From: Lunularia cruciata
Lineage: Eukaryota > Streptophyta > Marchantiopsida > Lunulariales > Lunulariaceae
NCBI GenBank assembly: GCA_948567375.1
Contig: OX419755.1
Span: 13,521,001 to 13,585,000 of the forward strand
DNA length: 64,000 nt
Direction: 5' to 3'
Part shown: one piece after another, positions 35,603 to 48,980 of the stretch
How the letters are laid out: the number at the start of each line of letters is the position of its first letter
Position numbering within the stretch: position 1 is the stretch's first letter
Made by a program: the position numbers and the translations under genes
Notes under the pieces: generated by a model
Seen by the model: the letters and a program-made list of their open reading frames with translations, nothing else
What the model was told of the DNA's origin: nothing
The model's database searches: none

Positions 35603-38023
35603 GGACACAAAGAATTATAATTAAGGATATATATTTTTTGATTTATTTGCATGACTTTATTTTCTTTAAAATAATATGGAAGAAAATATATTTAAGATAT
35701 ACTACCTTATAAGGTAAGAGATTTAATTGTATTTTCAAGATGGTACTAATATTAAGTAATGGTATAAATAACAAATATTAGTATTTCAAAGTTAAAAGCT
35801 TGTAAACATGGTTTTTCTATTAGTATTAATGGATATAAGTTTTATTTTTAAGTGGAAATATCAATAGTTTTTAACCTTAAAGTCAATCTCCATTATATTG
35901 GGTTCTAATTGACAAATCAAGATTATGTCAAGTTATTTTAAAGGATAAAATCTTACATCCATTGTATGTTATAAAGCTTCTATCTTGAAAGTATAAATTT
36001 ATATATTACAAAAGACTTTATTTAGTTTTTTGCTATTAATCAAAATTTGTAGTTAGAATTGTTGTTGAGTTTCTATATTGATATGATATAAAAATATATA
36101 AAATTTCTTGATTTTTATCATTTAAACATAATAAATTGATAATTTAATAATTTATATTTTATTATAATAATAGAATGACTACTATATAATTTGAGAAATA
36201 AATAAACACTATGAAAGATTGCATATAAAATATCACAAGATAATAGAGTGTTATTAAGCAGTTAGTTGGGTTAAGAGGATGAATTCTTGAATGCTTCTTT
36301 CTCTTTTCATCAAATTTTTTTTGTCAATTGTAGGAAAAAATACACTTGGAGAGCAGAATACAAAGATGTATAAGCCACATAGGCATTTTCTACACTAGAG
36401 TTAATGACATTCTTTTTAATCCAGGCAGAGTTTCAAGAAAAACATTACACAAATCTTTTGATCCCAAAGTAAGCCTAATATTGGTTTTATTTATTTTAAG
36501 ATTTTATCTAAAATAAAGAAAATGGAGCAAAGATTTTTTTATTTTCTATTATTTGTACTTATAAGAATAAACATGTAAACCAAAAACTTCATAGAGGTTA
36601 TGAAAACAGGTTCCTAAGACTCTATTTTTTTAATTTGAAAGATCATGTGATTAATTTCTTTAAAGAAGGTATGAAAGAAAAAAGAACGTTTAATACCTTC
36701 ACTGATTGATATGTTTATGATATGTTTCTCTATGTGATTAATGTATGAAAGTAAATCATGATGGAGTAATGTATGTAAGTAAATCATGATAGATTCTAAT
36801 ATTGTATTAAAAAGAGAACTCATAAGCCCAAAATTTTAGAAGAAATCTTGAAACAAATCCAAAACATTAATATCATCAAGTAGTTAAAGGAAACGAATAT
36901 AAAGTGAAATTTATGATCACATATCTTCAAGGAGTGAAGTTCTATGCTAAATAATATAGTTTTTAATGGGTCTCCATCGTGAGTTGAGCACAATCATGGA
37001 GGCTGAAAACAAGGAAAGTATAATCAATACTTAACCCTCATAGAGATTCGTTCATCAAGTTATATGAGCTTGTTCTTAGAGATAAAAAAACCCAAGAAGC
37101 TAAAGAGATGTAAAAAGTGCATAAAACAAATCCATTATGCTTATCACAAGCATACACAAAAGAAAGAGATGATACAAAAGTGTTAAGAATATATAAGCAT
37201 GAAAGGAAACAAAGAGAATAAAGCAAAGACAAGATTTTTACAAAATTATTCAAGTACAAAACTAGATAGTTTGGATAGAAATGATAGATAATCAAAAAGA
37301 AAAAAGTATACAATAAACTAAAATGCTTTCATTAAGTTAGTATTAAAAGAGAAGATCAAATCTAAGAAGACTAAGGCTATATGATACATAAATCCAATCA
37401 AATGTTATATATATGGAAAACTTGAAGGAATTTTTGATAAAAAATGAAGTCCAAATCATCAACTATGTAGCTTTCATAAAGCAATCAAGCCATCTATCTA
37501 AAATGAGATAAATTTTCAAGAATACTTACACTATGGATCAAGTCCAAAAATTGGACTTCATATATACTACATGTACAAAAAGTCTCTTGCTTATGCTAAA
37601 TTAAAGAGAAGCATAGGAGATGATGCTTAAGAAGCAAATACTATAGCAAAGGAGGACCAACTTGCCACCAATAACCTAGTAAACCCATGTGAACAACATC
37701 TACTCAACTACTAGCTATATTATGCCAAAGTGAAATAAATATCCTTGATTTAGCATGCCTAGATAATCCAACTTCACTCAAGCCTATTAAGCAAAGGTAA
37801 ACCACATTTGCTAAAGTGAACTATATATACTCTATTTTACCATACCTAAGTTAACATATCCTATCAAACCCTATAATAGTAGACCATTGTAAACAATTCA
37901 TCTCCATATGCTTCATACAAAATGAAACATGTATCAATGAACATATAATGTAAAAGTAAATAATATTTTGTAGATCCTAGAGTATTATGATATGGTGAAG
38001 CTCATATGTGTACCCAGCTTCAG
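35603..38023. other. Very AT-rich, no recognised gene
   Basis: I see no gene or defined element. Short frames at 36614-36823 and 37038-37313 are low-complexity. Confidence 0.4.
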
Positions 38024-39985
38024 GAAGCTAGTGGATCCTTGGCGAGTCTCATTCCTTTTGTGCGGTCTTTCTTTGGTTCTACTGCTTCCTTTTACTACCA
38101 GCATGGTGGTTCACAAGAGGGAGTCACCGTCTTGGAGTCAATTGTTGGTACACATTAGGGAGATCCTATAAGGGGACCCTTATTTTCCATGGCTCACTTT
38201 AGAGCTCTCCTATCTACTACTTTGGCCATGCCAGGTTGTGTATTTCCCTCCTTGGTAGATGATACACACATCGTAGGCCTTGTAGATCAGATTAGGCAAG
38301 CCTTTGACTACTTGACTATCAAGCTACATCTAATAGGCTTGAGAGTCAAGGTGTCAAAGTTTAGGGCATGGTCCCCTTTAGGTATCCCTCCCTACCTTGA
38401 GCTTCTAGAGGGATGTATCACATCACAAATGGACTTCATGTTCTTGGGGTGCCAGTAGGATCGGAGGATTTTGTCACACGCTTCTTAAACACTGCCCTTG
38501 CAAAGGATGTTCTCCATGTGGATGACCTTCCATTACTAGGAGATCCGTAGGTGACATTTTGTTTACTCTCCTATAGTATTTCTTTTTGACCATCCTACCT
38601 CATCCGTATAGTTCTCCCCTCACCGTCCTTCCTATCATGTTTGAGAGCATTTGATAGGAGGATTATGGGAGTCTTTGGTGATATTATTGGACCAAGGACA
38701 TTTGAGTGTGTGACTAGGGATTTGGCACATAGATAGATAGCTCCGCCAATCTCATGTGGTGGGGTTGGCTTGCTATAGAGGAGATGATACCTATAACATT
38801 TTTGAGTAGTTAGGCTCTCTTGGCACCCCTACTTTCCTCTCATTTTGTAGTTACCGACTGGTTTTAGAGACTTATATGACAAAGGTGGAGGGAGGATCCT
38901 TTTCTCTCTAGATGTAATTGTGGTAAAGGAGAGGTAGTCTATCCCCACGGGCACGAGAAGATTTTCCACCTTTTTCTTCACTATCATTAGACTGGACTAG
39001 AGGTTTACAGTCTTCCTTGATGGAGCAATAGTGTGAGCATACGCTACATTCTCTCCTTACTTGACTTGTCCATCCTCAAGCTACTGGAGCACATCTTTGC
39101 TCTTGCTCCAACAAGGGTGCAAGCTCTTGGATCCTAGCTCAATCATGCATTAGGGCATTTGATTTGCACCAGCTACTTTCTCTACAATGATGAGGTTTCA
39201 TTTAGGTTTGGTCCACCAATTTGCATCTTCATTACTCACTTGTGAGTGTGGTTCTACACTAGATGCAGCGGCGGTCCACATGACGTGGTGTCCTTTTGGA
39301 GGACACAAGATAGCTACCCATGATGCCATTAGGACATAGTGTTTGCTATAGCACGAGAGAGTGGATACTTGACTTGGAGGGAGTGTTCGTATGCTTTTGC
39401 AGACAACACATGTCAGGGCAGACTTATACTTGGTCCAAGATGATCAGGTGATAGTAGCGGATGTCATGGTTACAGACCCTATGCATGATATAGTTTTGGA
39501 GGGAATGATTACCCATCCCCCTAGATGGGCGGTGAGTGTAGTAGCAAGTTGCAAGGTCTCCCAAGTATAGAAGCATGCAGTAAGGTCACCTCTTTGTTCC
39601 TCTAGCCTTGGAGTTATATGGAGCAATGGACATGGCGTTTGACACATTTGTTAGGGAGTGCATGAGAGCTTATCATGTGTTAGGTGCCACTCTCACTCTC
39701 ATACTTTGTAGCATATTTTAGATAGCATGTGTCCATTGCTCTACAGAGGGCAATGGCCGGTGCAATCCATAGGAGAGCAATCACATTAGGTGATATTTTT
39801 CTAGATGCTCCAATTGTTTGTAGACCGTATGACTTGCATAGCTCGGATATCTTAGATGCGGTAGGGCAAATTTCTCATATAGACTCTATTGAGGCTTAGC
39901 CCCATTTTAACTTTTTTGTCTCTCCCTTGTACAGCTTGATGGGATCTTCCCATCCTTCATTATCCTTCATTTTTCTACATGGTCG
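38024..39985 (+). mobile_element. 5'-truncated degraded LINE, copy B
   Basis: Homology to copy A starts abruptly in the RT palm (GGATCCTTGGCGAGTCTCAT) and runs through to the shared 3' tail ending near GGTCGCCTTTCC at 39985. The frame 38189-38458 gives MAHFRALLSTTLAMPGCVFP and LVDDTHIVGL, so the catalytic ADD has become VDD. Later parts carry many stops and indels, but the knuckle and endonuclease regions are recognisable. The normal polyprotein end (DSIEA then TAG) is readable here. The truncated 5' end fits target-primed reverse transcription. Confidence 0.85.
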
Positions 39986-41595
39986 CCTTTCCTCTATCTA
40001 TACCCACAAAATAGGTGAAACCATGTGCAAATCAAACTATAATTATAAAGTTAATCTCATCTTCCCAAACACTAGAATTCCATGATACAACAAAGATCAA
40101 AGTGAACACATCATCTATTGATTATGCTTAATGAAATTTTGTCTACAATCTCACTTATTTGCTTTATTCTTATTGGCCCTTTTTTTTCTAGTCCAAAATA
40201 AATTGCATCTTTCAAAGCACTAGAATCCATGATGGTGCAAAAATAAAATTGAACTATATATCCTATGTTTAATGATTTTTTTGTCTATAGCGTTCATTAT
40301 TTGCTTTATTCTTACTAGTCCTTTTGTTTACTCTAGTCAAAAATAAACTGCATGGTAATGTACCTAAGTAAACTATGTTTTCTTGAATTGCAGTACATAA
40401 AAGACAACCATATATATCACTTACCAACCAAAATGTTTACAATTTATACAATTTTAGTATGTATATTACAATTAACCACATTTAGCAAGAGAGAACATGA
40501 TATAGATTAGGTTTTGTGTTATGAAACTCCAAAGATATATACCTCAATTTAATTTAAATATTAGAGAAAATAATCACATAAGATCAATAAAACAAAATAA
40601 TAATTGTATTGTTATGAAATTATAGTTTATGTAATTCAAGTGCTCAATAATTATAAAATTTTATCAATTTTTATCTTTAGCAATTTGAAAAATGAACTTT
40701 CATGCAATAAAACTGAAAAAAGACTAAAATATACACATTTCCATTGAATTTTAGCTTTTTCCAACTTCACAACTGAAAAGAATTTATTTTATGTCTGACA
40801 GAATGTATATATTATAAATAAATAAAATTAACCAAGAATACCTATTAGGCAAGAATATGATGATATAACTTTTCTTCTTATTTTGCTAGGAAAAGAACTT
40901 CTTAATTTTTGGTTTAATCCATAATAAGAACAATGAAACTCACAATAGAATGGATTTTTCTACTCCCTTCTATATTAAAAAAACATGTTATAGTAAAAGA
41001 TCATTCCTTTCTTGACATCATAATATAATAGACCAATCACAAAGATAAAGATTATAATCAAAAGTTTTATATGAATCTTTTGACCAATCTCTCTTTACAT
41101 CTAGAGAAATACATTAAAAAATGCATTGTAAAAAATAGAAATAACTTTGATTACAACAATTACAAGATGTACCTCACATCTAGTATTTATAGAGGATATG
41201 TTTATTTAGATAAGGCATGATTCAAATCTACTTATGTTGAATGCCATATAAGCTGGATCAAGAACTATGAATTGCTTTTCAATTTAATCTACGATATTAT
41301 GTTCCGTAACTCACTTCAACTACTATGGTGAAAACTGAAATTCCTCAGATTCTTATAAGTTATAAGAAAGTAGTAAAACTACCTCGTAGTAGTTTCCCTA
41401 TAGCAGGTTTTACATTTCTTTTCTTGAAAGGCAGTCCCAAAAACATTCCAGTACACAAAATAGTTACTTTGACCTTTTATCATTAACATGTTTAAGTGTT
41501 TCATGTTTTCAAGATTATATCAGCTAGAATTAACTTTTATTACATAAACCCTAGGTGCACAAACTTCTTGATTGTCCTTAAGTGAGATTGAAGCA
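39986..41595. other. AT-rich spacer between inverted LINE copies
   Basis: No gene seen. It separates the 3' ends of copies B and C, which face each other. Confidence 0.5.
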
Positions 41596-42285
41596 AGAAA
41601 AAGGGTGACCAGGTAGAAAACATGAAGGGATTGGAAGACCTCATCAAGCCGTACAAGGGAGAGACAAAAAAGATAAAATGGGGCTAAGCCTCAATAGAGT
41701 CTATATGAGAAATCTGCCCTATTGCACCTAAGATATTTGAGCTATGCAAGTTGTATGGTCTACAAACAATTGGAGCAATGGAAGAAGCATCACCTAGTGT
41801 GATTTCTCTCTTGTGGATTGCACCAACCACTACCCTTTGTAGAGCAATGGACACAGGCTGTCTAAAATATGCTACAAAGTGTGAGAGTGAGAGTGGTAGC
41901 CCCTTGCGCCTAACATGATAAGCTCTCATGCACTCCCTAACAAATGTGTCAAACACCATGTCTATTGCTCCATATAACTCCAAGGCTAGAGTAACAAAGA
42001 GGTGACCTTGCTGCATACCCCTCTACTTGGAGACCTTGCGACCTATTGCTGCACTTGCCGCCCATCCAGGAGGATGGGTAATCACTCCTTCCAAAATTGT
42101 ATCCCGCATAGGATCCATAACCGCGACATCCGCAATTGTCACCTGATCATCTTGGACCAAGTATTAGGCAGCCTTGACATGTATCATTTACAAAGCATAT
42201 GAACGCTCCCTCCAAGCCAAGTATCCACTCTCTTGTGCCATAACAAACATTATTTCCCTAATAGCATCATGAGTAGCTATCCTCT

Positions 42286-42838
42286 ATATCATGCCATTTG
42301 TATCTTTGCATCTAGATTACTCAGACACTAGATTAGTAGTGATAGTAGTTAGAGGTATTTTGGAAGTTACTCGTAGATTACTTGCCATCAGTTAGATTTT
42401 GTGTTTTGGGTATTGACTACATGGTGGGGCCTACCATCACTTTGCACCATTTGCACCATTGGGGTGTGTTGTTAGTGGGACCATTGATGTGAGACATAGG
42501 TTGAAATTAGGAGTATACCTTAGGAGTGCCACTCTAGAGAGCTCACTTACCTATTGTTGAGCCTTTGAGTTCTTGGCTAGAGTGGACAAAAAGCCGGTGA
42601 GCATCACCTAGAGTCTCTTAGCTAGAGTAGGTGAAGCTTGATTGTAATCAATACCCAATTGTTGGCAGATCATTGAGTGATAGATTAGGTACTGATCTGA
42701 TTGAGTGTGATTTGAGTTGTGTAACCAAACTGATTATTGTGGCACTTTAGAGTCCATGTATGACTTATGTGTGAGTTGTGCTTCTATGTGTATGATGTTA
42801 ACAACGATGATGTGTAGCAATGTATATATGCACAACAT
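42286..42838. mobile_element. About 550-bp insertion in LINE copy C
   Basis: Copy A reads TATCCTCTGTCCTCCAAAAG without a break. In copy C the same target is split between TATCCTCT and GTCCTCCAAAAG by about 550 bp beginning ATATCATG and ending CAACATAT. It has no long open frame and no obvious target duplication. It could be a solo LTR or a small non-autonomous element. Confidence 0.65.
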
Positions 42839-43382
42839 ATGTCCTCCAAAAGGACACCGTGTCATATGGACCAATGTTGCATCTACCTCACTCACAAGTG
42901 AGGAATGATGATGCAGATGGGTGGACCAAACCTAGGTGAAATCTCATCATTGTAGAGAAAGTAGTTGGTGCAAGTCAAAATGCCCTAATGCATAGATGAG
43001 CTAGGATCCAAGAGCCTACATCCTTGTCAAAGCAAGAGCAAAGATGTGCTCTAGTAGCTTAAGGAATGGACGAGTCAACTAAGAGAGAATGTAGCATATG
43101 CTCACATTGTTGCTCCATCAAGGAAGGTTGTAAACCTCTAGTCCAATTTGATGATAATGAAGCAAAAGATGGAAAGTCCTTTCATGCTTGTGTGGATAGA
43201 ATATATCTTGTCTATCGTAAGAACATTTGGAGAGAAAAGGATCCCTCTTCCACCTTTGTCACATAAGTCCACAAAACTGGCCTATCAACAACCGCAGAAT
43301 GAGAGGAAAGTAGGGTATCGAGCGAGCACAACTACCCAAAAATGCTATAGGTGCCATCTCCTCTATAGATAGCAAGCCAACT

Positions 43383-43848
43383 TGTAAAAGACCAAAACTG
43401 AGGAGAGAAATAGGAGAATGGAAGCTCACATTGGGACACTTGAATGAGGGAAAACTCTAAATGCCTAGCATGAGCTTTGGCTTTGGTATTTATAGGTACA
43501 TACAAGGCCCTTGAGAAGCTTCTCAAGAAGCTTCCTCAAGCCGCTTTCTTAGAATGCAAGCCAAGTTAACTAGGAAGCTTCTCAAGAAGCTTCCTTCTAG
43601 AAGCCGCCTACTTGGCGTGCAAGCTAAGCTAGTTGGAAGCTTCTAGAAGCTTCCTTCTAGAAGCTACTTACTTAAGGTGCAAGCTAAGCTAACCGGGAAG
43701 CTTCCTAAGAAGCTTCCTAAGAAGCTTCCTAGATACTTCCGGAATATTCTAGGCTAATTTGTCTTATGTGCTACTTCGTGAGCCGACTGACTTCGTCGCT
43801 AAACTCTATATTGTTACAATCCCTCCACATAAGATCAACAAAGCCATT
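43383..43848 (-). mobile_element. LTR with adjacent polypurine tract inserted in LINE copy C
   Basis: On the minus strand a purine-rich tract GTGGAGGGAT is followed at 43818 by TGTAACAATATAG and ends at 43383 in CTTTTACA. That is the TG...CA form of an LTR (436 bp), with the 3' polypurine tract directly before it. About 30 bp of internal sequence precede the tract, so this is a truncated 3' LTR. It replaces about 40 bp of the LINE. U3 carries heat-shock elements and a TATA box (separate entry). Confidence 0.65.
43487..43745 (-). promoter_or_regulatory. Heat-shock-element array and TATA box in the LTR U3
   Basis: Four degenerate units of about 58-60 bp are built on AAGCTTCTAGAAGCTTC. At 43636-43653 there are four perfect alternating pentamers, GAA-gc-TTC-ta-GAA-gc-TTC, followed by TTC-ta-GAA to 43662. 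Further GAA/TTC clusters lie at 43574-43602, 43513-43535 and 43697-43730. The minus-strand TATA box CTATAAATA is at 43495-43487, about 18 bp downstream of the nearest cluster. Plant heat-shock factors bind nTTCnnGAAnnTTCn, so this has the arrangement of a heat-inducible promoter; activity is inferred. Confidence 0.7.
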
Positions 43849-45965
43849 TTTCTATGTGTCAAATCCCTATCACACACTCAAATGTCCTTGGTCCAATAGT
43901 ATCACCAAAGACTCCCATAATCCTCTTATCAAAGGCTCTCAAACATGATAGGAAGGACAGAAGGAGGAATTATATGAATGAAGTACGTCGGTCGATGAGC
44001 AATACTAGAGGAGAGTATACCAAATGCCACATGTGGATCTCATAGTAATGGAAGGTCATCCATATGGAGAACATCCTCTACAAGAGCAACATCTAAGAAG
44101 AGTGTGACAAAATCCTTGGATCCTATTGGCACTCCAAGAACACGTAGTCCATCTATAGATGTGATACATCCCTCTGGATGCTCAATGTGGGGAGGTATAC
44201 CTAAAGGAGACCATGCCTTGCACTTTGACACCTTGACTCTCAAGCCTACTAGATGTAGCTTGGTAGTCAAGTGGTCAAAGGCTTGCTTAATCTAATCTGC
44301 AAGGCCCACTATGCGTGTATCATTTGCCAAGGAGGAAAATACACAACCTAGTATGGTCAAAGTACTAGATAAGAGAGCTCTAAAGTGAGTCATGGCAAAT
44401 AAGGATCTCCCTAAAGGATCTCCTTGATGTGTACCAAGAACTGACTCCAATACGGTGACTCCTTGTGAATAACCGTGTTGGTAGTAAAGAGAAGCAAGAG
44501 AGTCATAAAAAGATTGCACAAAAGGAATAAGACTTGCCAAGGATCCACCAGCCTCCCTAAGCTCTCTAAAGATGGATGTCCATAGGATTCTATTAAAAAC
44601 ATTCTCAATATCCACATGTAGGATGATCCACTTTGGATGGATATCTAAGAGTGCCCTAATGCCTAGAGATATAGCCTCACATCCTCCAAGTGTAGCTACT
44701 CCAAACTGATGTGGAATAAGGTGCTATTGAAAGTGAGAATGATGTTGAAGGAAAATGGTACAACCAACCAAACACAAGAAGATCTCTCCAATAGCAATCG
44801 GTCTAATGCCCCCCTTGTCCTTCTCCATTGCAAGAACTTGACTAGCACCTAACACCCAACTAGTAGTTATAGAAATTTCTCCTCTTGCTACTACTATAGC
44901 CACATGAAACAACTCAGCAAAACCATTAGAAGGATAATTTGCTTGAAAGTAATTTCTAAGGTGCTCATAAACCATCTCTAACAAGTCTCATGAGGAAAGG
45001 CAAGGGGCAATGCACAATGCTTGTGCAAAAAGTGACCTATCAAGACATAAAGGCTACTCTAGCTGATAATCTAAGACCTCTAGTGGTAATCCATCTATTG
45101 CCATAGGATGTAGTGAGAGTAGGGAAGAGATAGTCTCATCAATAGGACTAGCCATAGACAAAGGATGTAGCGCTCATGCTACTCTACTAAACTCTCCCGC
45201 CTAACCCAATGTCTACACCGTTGTAATCAAGTGGACTCTATGGTGAAACCTATCACCTAAAACATGTAGCCCTAACAAAATCCTCTTGAAGGGCCATCCA
45301 ATCCCATGCTCAGAATTGACAAAATCTAGCAACCACCTCTCTATGCACCGCACATCCCGCTCTAGCATAACAAAGACACCATTAAGGGAGTAAGAGGAAT
45401 AGGAACCATGCTAACTTGTTCAAGAGATCACGTACCAAATGATCAAATGGTAGGCAAAAAGCCTATCTAGCCTCATCATGGAGTGTGCAGGGTAGCCTAT
45501 GGAATAGATGTGGACATGAAAAACTAGTCTCAAATAACCCCAAAATGCAACCCACTTGAGAAGCTAACCACTCCCACTACTCAATAGGTATCCTTGGAAT
45601 GATCGACAAAGGGATAGAAGAAGCATGTATAATCTCAAGTGTCACAACTATTGATGTGATTGCTTGCCTCACATGAGCATCCCAAGTGGTCTAATCATAG
45701 TCCTTGTGGATCTTTCTCACCTTGGTTTTTACTTTTATCCATTGCAAGGTAAAGCATCGATAACACACCGGGCATGGTATATCCCGTGCCACTCTAGGCG
45801 GCCCCACATGGGAGGTGTAGCCATGGCTAGCACAAGATTAACTATATGATGCTCCTCTCCATATTTCCATATACCTGCAAAACCACAAACCATCACACTC
45901 TCAACCCACATAAGAAAATACGATCTCTTTGAACCCTAAAAACTATAAACTCTCATGATTTTCAA

Positions 45966-46317
45966 ACTAAATTCCTATGGAATTTAATCATGAAAACCAA
46001 AAGATTAGAAATGAAAATTCTAGACACATCACTCTCAATGTGTTATTATCACTTTAAACCCTAAAAAACCTTATAACTTTCTACTCAATTCTCCATAGTC
46101 TTCAATCTAGGTATCAATGTAACCAAAATTGAAAAACAAATCGAATAGACTATTCACTTGAGTGGTACATGCTAGAAAGCACTCCAAAAATATAGATATT
46201 TCCTCTCACATTTTCCATCTCCTCCGATTCACACTCTCCCCGATATTGAAGCCGAACATGGACTTTTTTAGAATAGTTAATGTCCAAGGGGGAATGTAAG
46301 GAATCGCTTTTCTTACT
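45966..46317. other. Spacer
   Basis: No gene seen. A 75-codon minus-strand frame at 46150-46377 overlaps the LINE tail and is not supported. Confidence 0.35.
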
Positions 46318-46362
46318 CATGGGGTCGTCCCATCCTTCTTGGTATCCTCCGCGGTCGCATAT
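46318..46362 (+). mobile_element. Isolated LINE 3' tail
   Basis: CATGGGGTCGTCCCATCCTT, then CCTCCGCGGTCGCAT, matches the last 45 bp of copy A (GATGGGGTCTGCCCATCCTT ... CCTACGCGGTCGCC). The rest of the element is absent. Confidence 0.6.
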
Positions 46363-48980
46363 TTCATCTTTTATCATGTCCGTCTTATTACGATGTGAGA
46401 TAAAGTCAAGTCTACTACTGCTTTTACTCTAGTTCTTCCAAAGTTCTTGGTATGACTGGATAGTAGTGCATGATTTAATGCGAGTAGTACCCTGGCTTGC
46501 TACAAAGTGAACGGTGATCAAGTACGCGAGTCCCTACGAGATTTATCTGAAAACATGACATACAAGTGAGAACACAAACATAATAACATAAATAAGTAAA
46601 AAAGATAATAAAGATACAAAATTGAGGGATATTGTATAATCTATTTTAATCCACTAAATCTTGAAACGAGTTAATAGTAAAGAATCCAGAACCCTATTGA
46701 GCGGGGGAGGCTGGAAGATAGTAGAATAATGCTTCATGTAGGAGTCTGCACACATACTGGAAAATGGGCTCTATGAGTCTTGCTATTTCAAGTAGGCAAA
46801 CATTCAAACTCATCGAGTTCTCAATCCTGTTTTAATAGTATTAAACGACTTTTGTAGAAAGCATGTACTCATGATCCATAGAATGTATCATGAGTAAACC
46901 AAAAGTTATGAATAATTAATAAAATATCTCCGGAGATGTCCACAAAGAAAAGTTGAAGCTAGTCGTTCTGGAGTACATGTATGTTTTATGGAAAATTTTG
47001 AAGAGGGTGCAGGAATATCATGCCACCCTATAACGATCCCGTAAATTTCGTCTTTCTTCTGCTAGATGAAGACCTGACGCACCCAATATATTAACTATCG
47101 TATCTGGAAACCAAACAACTCAAGCATAAATATCTTAAAGTGCGTTCTTGATTTACACCAATGGAAAAGGGTTGTCATCAATTGACAATACAGATTCTGT
47201 CAATAGAAAGTGAAGCCCATCTTTGTTTCTTGAATAAGATACTCTCGGAAGTATCATGTCCACGTTGCACCGCCATTTCAATCCATTAACATTCTGTTCA
47301 CTGAGAAAAATATAATATACCAAACTATGTGGAATGATAACACAAAAATAATACTGTTATTTTACACTTTGGTATCACTTGTCTCCGTCAGACTTTGTGC
47401 ACTTAGAATATGGCTACAAATGTGGCAGTTATGTGGTGAAATAGTTGAGGTAGAACCATGTACTGGGTCGGTTGTCATGAAGGGATGCTCTAACCTCGAA
47501 AACAAATATTATGATAAGTTCGTATGGTACGTAGCCATGCCTTCGAAATATAAATACACTAGAGACGTTACTGACCAGCCTTTGTCCCACTCAGCACTAT
47601 TACACTGTACAGTTTGTGACTTCTATTTCTTGTGTTACTAACCTAATACCTAGAAGAGGCTAAAAGGTGAAGATTTTGGTTTAGTGGAGTTAGATATATG
47701 CAGATAAATAGTTAGTCTGGCAACAAACTATTTGTTTATAATAGCGTATGCTTCTTTTTCCAAATTATAGAGTTGAAGAACCCCGAAAAGCTAGTTTTGG
47801 GAAAACTCTCAAATTCCTAGGCACAGTTGTTGTACCAGGTCTTTAAAGACAAATAATGCGGATGCTAGACCTAAATAGTAATATCCATTTTATAGTCTTA
47901 GGAGAGATGCAGAAACCTATATTTAGATCAAAACATTCAAAATATCAAAGTTGGAAATCCAAATCTTTATCGTGTTCTTGAAACTTTACATAAAGCCCTA
48001 TAATATGTGTAGTTAAACGTACAATACCTCTTGACTTGACAAAGTTGGACGTAGGAATTCCCCCCATCGGCCAGACACTCCTATTGGGAAACTCTAAAAC
48101 CAAAAAGTCCCTTGATCCCCAACAGAAGATACTGCTCGGTACATTATCAGCGAAGAAACTTTGACATAAATCCATTCTGATCCTCCTAAATCTTAATTAC
48201 CAACAAATGAAGTTTTCTTCATTTGTTGGAATAGCATCAGAATAATGAGTTTAACTGATTGATAAGACCAATTTATATTGAGGAATATGAGAGGGGCCAC
48301 CAGACACACAAAACACGCCAACTCTTAACCATACAGAAAACCACTACTATATGAATTTCAAGGTAACCTTAATTTGGCGTAACATTTGCCTTAATTCAAT
48401 CTTAATTATGCCTGTCAATGGTAACGTTCAACACCAAATTTCCGACTCCTCACTACTTACCGTCGTCTCAGAACCTTCGCTCCGGGTAAGATCCACGCGG
48501 AAAGTGCAAGTTTACCGGAGGAAATCGCGGACAACGGTATGCAGCTATTCTCGGAATATCAGAATATTCGAGAAGGATTGATGAAGTTACGGAATGTCGT
48601 GAAGACCAACTACCGCAGCTTTTGTTGACAAATATCGGAAATGTCTGAAGCAATTGGTAATCAACAGTGTGTTTGTCGGTTCTTACTGAACGTTGCAAGT
48701 TGCAGTCAGTACCACAGTAGGCGAGCTGCGAACGGCAAGGAGGTAAACATGACAGGGCCGTGTTTAATACCGTATGACGGGATCCAGGACGAGAAAGCCG
48801 TCGGTCACCGGGCCCGATCTAAGTGTGAACTTCCCGGCAAAGTGTTGGGAATCCCTGGTCCGAGGACAATATCTGCGGGGGCGGTTCTGAAGAATTTTCC
48901 CGAAAGAGCGAAATTAACGGGATGTACCGGGGCACCTTGCCTCTGAGTAGCGGTTCCCTGAAGTAAAGACCTTCGCAATT
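46363..48980. other. No recognised gene
   Basis: Open frames at 47327-47641, 48351-48581 and 48641-48946 show no domains. A perfect 13-bp hairpin (arms 48200-48212 and 48217-48229, loop TTTT) is present. From about 48700 composition becomes GC-rich, marking the approach to the UBP1 promoter. Confidence 0.35.

Larger units (their letters stand above)
41596..45965 (-). mobile_element. LINE copy C, nearly full length, broken by two insertions
   Basis: Homology to copy A extends from the 3' tail near 41596 to the 5' leader near 45965, including the ATG context GCTAGCCATGGCTAC. RT remnants include MDIENVFNRILWTSIFRELR, HQGDPLGRSLFA and LANDTRIV (44292-44615, ADD changed to AND), and GCITSIDGLRVLGVPIGS (44040-44270). 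Two foreign blocks interrupt it at about 42286-42838 and 43383-43848. Frame breaks are numerous and the copy is dead. Confidence 0.85.

Noticed and set aside
48641-48946. 101-codon GC-rich open frame upstream of UBP1
   Set aside because: No domain, and it falls in the GC-rich promoter flank where long open frames arise by composition.
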